Positions 1 through 6,726 of a stretch of DNA of 18,686 nt are shown here, in pieces. The position numbers and the translations under genes were made by a program. Below the pieces are notes generated by a model, which made no database searches, was not told where the DNA came from, and saw only the letters and a list, made by a program, of their open reading frames with translations. Numbering within the stretch: position 1 is the stretch's first letter; each line of letters begins with the position of its first letter. This DNA is from JBMFOH01 sp049969715 [NCBI: bacterium] (lineage in GTDB: Bacteria > DUMJ01), in assembly GCA_049969715.1 (NCBI GenBank), contig JBMFOH010000032.1, positions 1 to 18,686 of the forward strand, in the 5' to 3' direction.

Positions 1-125
1 GTCCTAAATGGTCTTGGTTATACAGAAAGAAGACTCTATCTCTTCCTACCAAACTCTTCACTGTGAAAAATATTATAATTGAAAATGACACCTGCGGAAT
101 GTAGGATATAGTAACATTTCACCCA
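1..125. other. Window-edge region downstream of galM, no supported gene
   Basis: This stretch lies past the galM stop codon. A minus-strand frame is open from about position 118 to the window edge and contains possible GTG starts, but it has no ribosome binding site and no recognisable protein similarity. No convincing terminator hairpin is visible, so the operon may continue beyond the window. Confidence 0.4.
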
Positions 126-1187
126 TTATTCACATCCAAATTTATATATAGTAGTAGAAGAATAAATATTGCCTGGTCTTAGAATAGTAGATGGAAAGTT
201 TGGATGATTTGGAGAATCAGGATAGTGTTGCGTCTCAAGACAGAGCCCATAATACTGCTTGTAATATTTTCCTCCTTTCCCTTTGGTGTCAAGCCAGTTC
301 CCCGTATACAGTTGTAATGCAGGTTCAGTAGTATATACCTCCATTATCCTTCCAGATTTATAATCCTTTACCTTTCCAGCAAATTCCAGGTTATTGTCTT
401 TTTTATCCAGTACAAAGTTATGGTCATAGCCTCCAAACGGTGGATGGGCATACTCTTTTATCTTCTCTCCGAGTCTCCTAGGGTTGGTAAAATCTATCCC
501 AGTCCCATTTATAGGAGCAATATCACCTGTTGGTATCAGATTGTCATCTACTGGGGTATAGTATGCTGCATTGACTACAAATTCATGGTCTAAGATATCA
601 CCTGAACCTTCTCCAGTGAGATTAAAATATGAATGATTTGTTAGATTTATAGGAGTAGGCTTATCAGTTGTAGCTAGGTAGTCAATTCTAAATTCGTTCT
701 TATTAGTTAATGTATATGTTACTGTGAGCTCTAGGTTTCCAGGATATCCTTCTTCTCCGTCATGGCTTAGGTATTTCAATCGAACAGCAGGCCCATAAGG
801 AGTTTTCATAGGGACTGCTTTAAACATAACCTTATTTAGCCCCTTCACTCCTCCATGAAGATGGTTTGGCTTACCCTTTTCATTCAATGCTAACTGATAG
901 GTAGTTCCGTCAACTGTGAATCTCCCATTAGCAATACGGTTTCCATATCGACCTACAAGGGCTCCAAGGTATGGACTATTAACCTCATACTCCCCAATAG
1001 TATCAAAGCCAAGGACTATATCATCTAATATTCCATTTCTATCTGGAACCCAGAGCTCAGTGATAATACAGCCATAGGGAATTATCTTTACTATAACACC
1101 ATTATCGTTTATTAATATATATTGATATACTGCAATACCATCACTTGTCAAGCCAAAAAATGACCTTTCAATACTTCCAATAGACAT
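126..1187 (-). CDS. galM: Aldose 1-epimerase (galactose mutarotase)
   Basis: Cytoplasmic enzyme interconverting the alpha and beta anomers of free aldoses such as galactose or glucose. At 353 residues it is the usual length for the GalM family. Visible family motifs include GNRIANGRF near residues 82-90, PNHLHGG at 107-113, LTNHSYFNL at 182-190 with the catalytic acid His185, GGYDHNFVL at 252-260, and CLETQHYPDSPN from 316 with the catalytic base Glu318. The ATG is preceded by AGGAGG at 8-nt spacing. It is the last gene of the sugar-transport operon, 17 bp after the deacetylase-like gene. This suggests it supplies the right anomer of the imported sugar to catabolic enzymes encoded elsewhere. 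The exact sugar cannot be read from the sequence. Confidence 0.95.
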   Translation of the reverse strand: MSIGSIERSFFGLTSDGIAVYQYILINDNGVIVKIIPYGCIITELWVPDRNGILDDIVLGFDTIGEYEVNSPYLGALVGRYGNRIANGRFTVDGTTYQLALNEKGKPNHLHGGVKGLNKVMFKAVPMKTPYGPAVRLKYLSHDGEEGYPGNLELTVTYTLTNKNEFRIDYLATTDKPTPINLTNHSYFNLTGEGSGDILDHEFVVNAAYYTPVDDNLIPTGDIAPINGTGIDFTNPRRLGEKIKEYAHPPFGGYDHNFVLDKKDNNLEFAGKVKDYKSGRIMEVYTTEPALQLYTGNWLDTKGKGGKYYKQYYGLCLETQHYPDSPNHPNFPSTILRPGNIYSSTTIYKFGCE

Positions 1188-1204
1188 AGATCATCCCTCC
1201 TAAA

Positions 1205-2032
1205 CTATTTATAGATATTTACTAATTCAGTAGTAGAAACAGTCTTAATCCCCTTCTCTTTAATCTCGTCTAAGAACCTAACAAATACATTAAAGTATCC
1301 CTCATCTAATCCTGTAATGAGGTCGTGGATAATTATAACCATAGGTTTCCCTGTTTCAATAGATATTTCTAACCTCTTCTCCAATATCTCTAGCCATTGA
1401 TTAGCAGTGAGCTTGTACTTATTTTTTATCGACATATCGCACAGATAGACCATATCCTTTAGAGGTTCATAGTAGTAAGAACTTATAGGAACGGCATAGA
1501 ATTTGTGCCCTTTTACCTTATACGGTTGTGAATAGTCTTTAAAACCAGGTAGATACACCATAGATTCTATAAACCCACTGTCATAGAGAATTCCCATTTC
1601 ATCTAATATCCCATAAGTTATTTCATTTTGTGAGAAATACTGAGGCCTAAACCCCCGTATCATAATTGGAGACTTCTCACAAAAAAGACAACCTTGTAAT
1701 GCAATGTAAGTACTTTTTATCCTTCTTTCCTGCTCACTTTGATCTAGACTCTCTAATATCTCTCCTGTTTTATACCCGTGGATGGCAATTTCAAACCCTA
1801 GATTTGCTACATCTTTAGCTACATCCCTAAAGTCATTTACAAACATTGTAGAGACATATACCGTAGCATTTATATTTCTACTCACTAATTCATCAACTAT
1901 CTTAGTAAGCCTATTTCCTTCAGTATATTCTCCGTCAATTTGTATATTTATTATAGGTTCTTTAGCACAATATCCTGGGTTACTGATGAGAAGAAGGATA
2001 AGAAGGAGTACAAAGAGTATTCCCTTCTTCAT
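1205..2032 (-). CDS. Secreted polysaccharide deacetylase-like protein (divergent CE4/NodB fold)
   Basis: A 275-residue protein with an N-terminal signal sequence (Lys-Lys, then about 15 hydrophobic residues) and probable cleavage near Ala23, so it should be exported. The start is the ATG at 2030-2032: it forms an ATGA overlap with the upstream permease stop and has a GGAGAAGG-type ribosome binding site. A longer frame exists upstream but runs through the permease gene. NodB-like elements are IQIDGEY (Asp33, motif 1), EIAIHGYKTG (His85, motif 2), RGFRPQYF from 126 (motif 3) and VIIIHD ending at 237 (His236, motif 5). The second motif-2 metal His is not seen; Thr89 occupies its place. The motif-1 Asp pair is reduced to one. 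It could be a deacetylase with altered metal binding or a non-catalytic carbohydrate-handling relative. A CxxC pair lies at 115/118. Confidence 0.7.
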   Translation of the reverse strand: MKKGILFVLLLILLLISNPGYCAKEPIINIQIDGEYTEGNRLTKIVDELVSRNINATVYVSTMFVNDFRDVAKDVANLGFEIAIHGYKTGEILESLDQSEQERRIKSTYIALQGCLFCEKSPIMIRGFRPQYFSQNEITYGILDEMGILYDSGFIESMVYLPGFKDYSQPYKVKGHKFYAVPISSYYYEPLKDMVYLCDMSIKNKYKLTANQWLEILEKRLEISIETGKPMVIIIHDLITGLDEGYFNVFVRFLDEIKEKGIKTVSTTELVNIYK

Positions 2033-3015
2033 ACCCTTCTCCTTTCCAGTAAGATCTTGTTCAAGAATACGCTTCCAATTAATATTACTCCTAAAGCTCC
2101 AAGTTGCCATATTGGGTTTATACCAGCTAACTCTAGTCCATTGTAAAGAATGGTTACAACTATTACGCTACCCAAGACCCCCAATACTGTTCCCTCTCCT
2201 CCACTTATGCTAACCCCACCCAATACGGCTATGGTAATAGCCTGAAGGAGAAACTCTGAGCCAACGTCTGGTCTTGCACTAGCAATGCGGGATGTGATGA
2301 TCCACCCAGCCATAGAACTCAATAATCCTGAAATAGAATAGGCGATTACCCTTACTGTTTTAGGGTCAATTCCAGAAAATAGTGCTACCTTTTCGTTTAT
2401 CCCTACCCCATACAACCTTCTTCCAAAAGCAGTTTTAGACAAGACTAGATGAGTTATTATAAGCACGGGTATAAATATGGCAACTACTTGGAATGGTATA
2501 TACTCGAAGATCTTGTATTGTCCTATGAAGTAGAATGACTCTTTGAAAGAGGATATAGGCATAGGGTTGGGCCCATACTTAGGATCAATAGCCACAATCA
2601 ATGCCATAGACCTATATATGAATAGAGTGGCTATAGTAACCAAGAATGCAGGTATCCTTACATAACTTACTAATACCCCGTTTATCAAGCCCATAATTAT
2701 ACCAGAAACTAGAGTCGCTATAACACCTATAAATAGGTTCCAACCTAATTTCCCTATCAATACCCCTATTATCATAGCAGAAAGGCTCATCATAGAACCG
2801 ACAGATAGGTCTATACCTCCACCCCCCGAAATGATTACAAATGTTTCGGCTAGACCTAATAAACCCAGTTCTACAGCGTACTGAGTCATATTTGTTAGAT
2901 TATAAAGGGTAGAAAAACCTTTAACTGTAAAAGAAAAGATTAAAAACAAGATAACTGTCAAGACCAGCAAAAAGAGAAATCTATTCTCTATTATAGAATT
3001 CCATACTTTTTCCAT
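2029..3015 (-). CDS. CUT2-family sugar ABC transporter permease (RbsC-like)
   Basis: A 328-residue polytopic inner-membrane protein of the ribose/rhamnose/AI-2 permease family (BPD_transp_2). After a basic N-terminus and a first membrane helix it shows the family motif SGGGGIDLSVGS at about 63-74. The cytoplasmic ATPase-contacting loop LGGVSISGGEGT is at about 265-276, followed by C-terminal hydrophobic helices. It starts 2 bp after the stop of the other permease, with an AAGGGG ribosome binding site inside the end of that gene. Two different permeases in one operon imply a heterodimeric channel, as in LsrCD or RhaPQ. The C-terminus is basic (ERRRV). The substrate cannot be assigned from sequence alone. 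Confidence 0.92.
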   Translation of the reverse strand: MEKVWNSIIENRFLFLLVLTVILFLIFSFTVKGFSTLYNLTNMTQYAVELGLLGLAETFVIISGGGGIDLSVGSMMSLSAMIIGVLIGKLGWNLFIGVIATLVSGIIMGLINGVLVSYVRIPAFLVTIATLFIYRSMALIVAIDPKYGPNPMPISSFKESFYFIGQYKIFEYIPFQVVAIFIPVLIITHLVLSKTAFGRRLYGVGINEKVALFSGIDPKTVRVIAYSISGLLSSMAGWIITSRIASARPDVGSEFLLQAITIAVLGGVSISGGEGTVLGVLGSVIVVTILYNGLELAGINPIWQLGALGVILIGSVFLNKILLERRRV

Positions 3016-3017
3016 TT

Positions 3018-3956
3018 TTAATCCCCTTGACTTCTTATAATATCTATAATAACCGAGATTAGGATCAATAGTCCAATCACTAAACCTTCGCCCAATGCAG
3101 GAACATTCAAAAGAACCATACCATTCTTGATAATTCCAACTAGTACTGCGCCTAATAGTGTTCCTAGGATTGTCCCTCTTCCCCCCATAGTACTTGTTCC
3201 ACCCAAAACGACAGCAGCAATAACATCCATCTCAAAACCCATCCCAGTGTTTGTCTGCACTATACCAGTCCTTGCAGTATATATTAATCCACAGAAGCCA
3301 GCTAGTATGCCGGCGAAGAAATAAACAATAAATTGTATCTTATTGGGGTTAACTCCAGAGATCCTTGCTGCCTCTATATTATTTCCAATAGCATATATGT
3401 ATCTTCCTGAAGGCCTAAATCGGAGGAAATAAGAAAACGCTGCGAGTAGCACTATAGCAATCCATATAGAGATTGGAAGCCCAAGGAATCTGCCAATTCC
3501 AATGAACCTTACACTCTCTGGTAGTCCAGTAATCCATCTTCCTTTAAGGACCTGAAAGAGAAATGCCCTAACTAGATTCATAGTCCCGAGTGTGGTTATT
3601 ATGGCAGGGATACCCCCATAGCCAATTATAACCCCGTTTATTGCCCCAACTAAACCACCTACCCCTAAGACTGCTAGTATCACTAAGAGGAGTGAGGTAT
3701 TGTTAGTTAAGAGCATCCCGGCAACTACAGCACTAAGTCCCAATGTGGAACCAATAGAAACATCAATCCCTCCTGTGATTATCACCATAGTCATTCCTAT
3801 GGCTGAGATAATTAGGCTTGATAGCTGATACATAATATTTGTTAAATTATCCCTAGAAAGAAACTTTGCTGTTGTAAGAGAGAAGATAACCCCTAAGACA
3901 AGTATCAAAGCTAATATGGTAAATTCTCTTCTTTTTACTATCTTTGAAAACTCCAT
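3018..3956 (-). CDS. CUT2-family sugar ABC transporter permease (RbsC-like)
   Basis: A 312-residue hydrophobic membrane protein, the first of the two permeases in the operon. It carries TGGIDVSIGS at 61-70 and LGGTSTMGGRGT at 251-262; both are hallmark motifs of RbsC/XylH/LsrC-type permeases, the second lying in the loop that contacts the ATPase. Multiple predicted membrane helices span nearly the whole chain, starting around residue 13. It follows the ATPase gene by 28 bp and precedes the second permease by 2 bp, so translation of the two permeases is probably coupled. It likely pairs with its neighbour as the translocation channel. Confidence 0.93.
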   Translation of the reverse strand: MEFSKIVKRREFTILALILVLGVIFSLTTAKFLSRDNLTNIMYQLSSLIISAIGMTMVIITGGIDVSIGSTLGLSAVVAGMLLTNNTSLLLVILAVLGVGGLVGAINGVIIGYGGIPAIITTLGTMNLVRAFLFQVLKGRWITGLPESVRFIGIGRFLGLPISIWIAIVLLAAFSYFLRFRPSGRYIYAIGNNIEAARISGVNPNKIQFIVYFFAGILAGFCGLIYTARTGIVQTNTGMGFEMDVIAAVVLGGTSTMGGRGTILGTLLGAVLVGIIKNGMVLLNVPALGEGLVIGLLILISVIIDIIRSQGD

Positions 3957-3984
3957 ATCCTATTCCTCACAAGACATTAGATTT

Positions 3985-5496
3985 TTAATCCAAACCAGGA
4001 GATACCCTTTCACCTGTTGCTGCCCTGATCAGATTCTCTTGAGTTATCTCTCTATTCTTAAATACTCCTGTAATTCTGCCCTCATGCATTACTATAACCC
4101 TGTCTGCTAGTTTTATTACCTCTGGTATTTCTGAAGAGATAACTATTACACTTACACCTTGTCTAGCTAGCTTTGAAATAATCTGATGGACCTCTGACTT
4201 TGTAGCAACATCAATCCCATGAGTAGGTTCATCTAGGATGAGAAGCTTTGGGTTGACTGCTAGCCATTTAGCAAGAACTACTTTCTGTTGTGTACCGCCA
4301 CTTAAACTATACACCTTTGTATCAATAGATGGAGCTTTAATAGAGAGTTCAGAGACATACCTCTGCGAGACCTCTCTTTCTTTTTCTACATCAACAAAAC
4401 TAAATAGTTTTAATATATTCTTCAGGATAGAGATAGAGATGTTATAGGCTACACTTAGGGGAAGAAACAACCCCTGTGCTTTTCTATCTTCTGGGAGATA
4501 TGCAATATTTAGGTCCATCGCTTCATCAGGTGAAGAGATCGCTAACCTATTACCCTGATAGATAATCTCTCCAGAATCGTATCTCTGTATTCCAAATAGA
4601 GCCTGAGCTACATCACTTCTTCCTGAACCAACCAAACCATAGAAGCATAAGATCTCCCCAGGATACGCATCGAAAGAGATACCATAAAACCTACCCTTTT
4701 TTGTGAGGTTCTTGACTGAAAGGATAGGATTTTCTCTTTTCACCTCTATATGCTCTATCTCCTCTGTCAACAATCTTCCTGCCATTAATTCCACAATCTT
4801 ATCCCTGGTGATCTCACTGATAGGAAAATTTCCAACAACCTCCCCATCTCTGAGGACAGTTACATAGTCTGCTATCGTGAATATCTCTTCAAGTCTATGG
4901 CTTATATAGATGATGCTGACATTTCTCTCCTTTAAGCGAGATATAATATTAAAAAGTCTCTCTGTCTCATGCTCTGTGAGGATAGCTGTAGGCTCATCAA
5001 ATATTATTACCCTTGACTCATATACCAATGCCTTAGCTATAAGAGCCAATTGCTGTAAACCAAGAGTTAACTTACCGATAGGTTCATTTAAAAAACTAGG
5101 AGATATCTCTAATGAGGCAAATAGCTCTTTTGCCCTTTCCTCCTCTTTCTTCCAGTCTATATTACCTCTCTTATCTAGGATCTCTCTTCCTAAGAAGATG
5201 TTCTCAAGGACAGAGAGCTCAGGGTAAACCATAGGGTCTTGATAGACGGTGGAGATACCAATCTCTTGGGCTACCCTAGGAGAACTGATATCTACTCTCT
5301 TTCCAAGGTAAAATATCTCCCCTCTATCTAGTTTTAAAGCCCCTGATATTATCTTTATGAGGGTAGACTTACCCGCTCCATTCTCTCCCACCAGGGCATG
5401 AACCTCTCCTTGCCTTAATGAGAAAGCGACCTTCTTTAATGCCTGAACACCTCCAAAAGACTTTACTATGTCTTTACACTCTAGGATATTCTCCAT
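3985..5496 (-). CDS. CUT2-family sugar ABC transporter ATP-binding protein, two fused NBDs (RbsA-like)
   Basis: A 503-residue cytoplasmic ATPase with two tandem nucleotide-binding domains, the normal RbsA/MglA/XylG length. In NBD1, Walker A is GENGAGKST at 37-45, the signature region LTLGLQQL at 143-150 (departing from LSxGQ), Walker B VIIFDEPTA around 163-171, and the H-loop His200. In NBD2 the degenerate Walker A is GLVGSGRSD at about 287-295, where Arg replaces Lys as is common in this family; the signature LSGGTQQK is at 398-405 and Walker B LLILDEPT at 418-425. The chosen ATG at 5494-5496 has AAGGAG 6 nt upstream and begins MENILECKDIV like family members. A longer in-frame start at 5538 would translate through an RNA hairpin and lacks a comparable ribosome binding site. 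It powers the two downstream permeases. Confidence 0.95.
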   Translation of the reverse strand: MENILECKDIVKSFGGVQALKKVAFSLRQGEVHALVGENGAGKSTLIKIISGALKLDRGEIFYLGKRVDISSPRVAQEIGISTVYQDPMVYPELSVLENIFLGREILDKRGNIDWKKEEERAKELFASLEISPSFLNEPIGKLTLGLQQLALIAKALVYESRVIIFDEPTAILTEHETERLFNIISRLKERNVSIIYISHRLEEIFTIADYVTVLRDGEVVGNFPISEITRDKIVELMAGRLLTEEIEHIEVKRENPILSVKNLTKKGRFYGISFDAYPGEILCFYGLVGSGRSDVAQALFGIQRYDSGEIIYQGNRLAISSPDEAMDLNIAYLPEDRKAQGLFLPLSVAYNISISILKNILKLFSFVDVEKEREVSQRYVSELSIKAPSIDTKVYSLSGGTQQKVVLAKWLAVNPKLLILDEPTHGIDVATKSEVHQIISKLARQGVSVIVISSEIPEVIKLADRVIVMHEGRITGVFKNREITQENLIRAATGERVSPGLD

Positions 5497-5502
5497 ATAC
5501 GT

Positions 5503-5508
5503 CTCCTT
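5503..5508 (-). promoter_or_regulatory. Ribosome binding site that fixes the ATPase start
   Basis: AAGGAG on the minus strand, 6 nt before the ATG at 5494-5496. It sits 8 nt downstream of the base of the intercistronic hairpin, so that structure could influence translation of the ATPase. Confidence 0.75.
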
Positions 5509-5516
5509 CTTATAAA

Positions 5517-5549
5517 TAGGGGGGACTGTATGTCTCACAGACCCCCCTA
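5517..5549 (-). terminator. GC-rich intercistronic hairpin (partial terminator or mRNA stabiliser)
   Basis: An 8-bp stem contains six G:C pairs (5519-5524 with 5542-5547, plus flanking A:T pairs). An A-A mismatch, four more pairs (5526-5529 with 5537-5540) and a 7-nt loop follow. It starts 9 nt after the binding-protein stop codon and precedes the ATPase ribosome binding site. In the transcribed direction only TTTA follows, so it is a weak intrinsic terminator. Its more likely role is to protect the 3' end of the binding-protein message or allow partial read-through, giving more binding protein than membrane components, as known for malE-malF type operons. Confidence 0.75.
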
Positions 5550-5558
5550 AAAGGCTAT

Positions 5559-6554
5559 TTAGAAGTTAAACTTATCTACATTGCTAGCATCAAATACCTT
5601 TGGAGGCCCAAGAACCAACATCTTATCCTTCGCTATATATCTAGGCTTTGTGTCTATCCCTGGTATGTCAAATACCTGCCCATCCTTGAACTTCTTCTTG
5701 TCACAAAGCTGTTTAGCTGCCCATACTGTGAGATACCCAAGGTCCACAGGATTCCAAAGGACGAACGACTTCACTGCTCCATTCTTTACATATGGCTTCA
5801 TCATTGATGGAACAGATACCCCTGTACATGCAATCTGTCCGATCTTTCCAGCCCTTGTTACTGCCTCTGCAACACCAGGAGCAGATGTACTACACTGGCC
5901 AATAATACCCTTTAGATTTGGGAAGGCATTGATTAAATCCAGGGTTACATTTATTGCTTTCTCTACATCCTCTTCTGCATATCTTATAGTAACCATCTTC
6001 ATCTTTGGATACTTTGCCGATCTAGCCAGTTCGTAGTTGATCCATGTGTTCAGATTCCAAGCAGTTGGTCCACAGGATACTATAGCAAATTCACCTTCAT
6101 AGTTCATTGCCTTTGCCAATTCATCCATAGTGGTGTACCCAATTTCATCCTGCAGGGCTTGATTTACAAACAACTCTCTCACGTCCATTGCTCCATCTGT
6201 GTCACTTGTTAGAACCTTTATTCCTTTATCTTTTGCCTTCTTCAACACAGGGGTAATAGCCTCTGGATCATTTGGGGCTACCGCTATTGCATCGACCCCT
6301 TGGGTTATAAGGTTATCTATGATCTCAATCTGCTTAGCTACATCAGCAGTAACAGGTCCGGTATAGATAAACTCCACTCCTAGATCCCGAGCTGCCTTCT
6401 TCCCACCCTCTTCCATTGCATTGAAGTAAGGGATACCAATAAGCTTTGGTACAAAAGCAATCCTATATTTTTTAGGGGCAGAAGAAACAGGGAATGGAAG
6501 GGCAAATGCAATCAAGAGTAAACTTACAATAAAAACCTTTAAAAACCTTTTCAC
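5559..6554 (-). CDS. Periplasmic sugar-binding protein, LsrB/RhaS-like (CUT2 ABC transporter)
   Basis: A 331-residue extracytoplasmic binding protein of the periplasmic-binding-protein type I fold (Peripla_BP_4). The signal peptide has a basic KRFLK start, a hydrophobic core and a probable cleavage after VSSA (residue 26); there is no lipobox Cys, so it should be soluble in the periplasm. Remembered LsrB features align well: FVPKLIG near 34-40, TSDTD at 116-120, GPTAWNLNTW at 162-171, MKPYVKNG at 252-259 and VKSFVLWNPVDLG from 261. The AI-2-contacting Asp-Gln pair of LsrB corresponds here to Asn167-Leu168, and its Pro/Ala pair to Gln220/Ser222, so a sugar such as a deoxyhexose is likelier than AI-2. 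The start is GTG, supported by AGGAGG 8 nt upstream. It is the first gene of the operon, followed by a hairpin and then the ATPase. Confidence 0.9.
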   Translation of the reverse strand: MKRFLKVFIVSLLLIAFALPFPVSSAPKKYRIAFVPKLIGIPYFNAMEEGGKKAARDLGVEFIYTGPVTADVAKQIEIIDNLITQGVDAIAVAPNDPEAITPVLKKAKDKGIKVLTSDTDGAMDVRELFVNQALQDEIGYTTMDELAKAMNYEGEFAIVSCGPTAWNLNTWINYELARSAKYPKMKMVTIRYAEEDVEKAINVTLDLINAFPNLKGIIGQCSTSAPGVAEAVTRAGKIGQIACTGVSVPSMMKPYVKNGAVKSFVLWNPVDLGYLTVWAAKQLCDKKKFKDGQVFDIPGIDTKPRYIAKDKMLVLGPPKVFDASNVDKFNF

Positions 6555-6562
6555 TTTAGGTT

Positions 6563-6568
6563 CCTCCT
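6563..6568 (-). promoter_or_regulatory. Strong ribosome binding site for the GTG-initiated binding protein
   Basis: A perfect AGGAGG on the minus strand, 8 nt before GTG at 6552-6554. It supports this GTG as the real start; the protein then begins directly with its signal peptide. Confidence 0.8.
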
Positions 6569-6709
6569 CTCACATAGAATTTTATAATTCTCTAGACATA
6601 CTCTACCCTTTCGGGTTAACTTGACTAAAAGACTCCTAATCATAACTAGTCTCTATACACCTTCTTTACCAAGCATCACTCTCCTTTCTTCTTCATCCTC
6701 TAGTAGTAG

Positions 6710-6718
6710 ATTATACCA
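6710..6718 (-). promoter_or_regulatory. Extended -10 promoter candidate for the CUT2 sugar operon
   Basis: The minus strand reads TGGTATAAT: a perfect TATAAT with the TGn extension, which can compensate for a poor -35 (none convincing is seen 16-18 bp upstream). It lies just after the radical SAM stop codon and would give a leader of roughly 150 nt before the binding-protein GTG. The leader contains an AT-rich inverted repeat at 6576-6591 (AGAATT/AATTCT arms) that could be an operator or a weak hairpin. Confidence 0.5.
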
Positions 6719-6726
6719 CAAAGTAG

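Noticed and set aside
1-100. Minus-strand frame open to the left window edge
   Set aside because: There is no ribosome binding site, no recognisable protein and too little sequence to judge.
2033-2110. A longer N-terminus for the deacetylase-like protein starting at 2110
   Set aside because: It would overlap the permease by 82 bp and place the signal peptide internally. The ATG at 2032 has a good ribosome binding site and a 4-bp ATGA overlap.
1782-2213. Plus-strand open frame of about 143 codons across the deacetylase and permease genes
   Set aside because: It is antisense to two well-supported genes, has low-complexity composition and no family resemblance.
5559-6554. Calling the CUT2 system an autoinducer-2 (Lsr) importer
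   Set aside because: Key AI-2 contact residues are changed and no lsrK, lsrF, lsrG or lsrR-like gene is present.
6600-6620. Small hairpin with ACCC/GGGT arms in the CUT2 operon leader
   Set aside because: Only four base pairs and no T-run; too weak to call a terminator.
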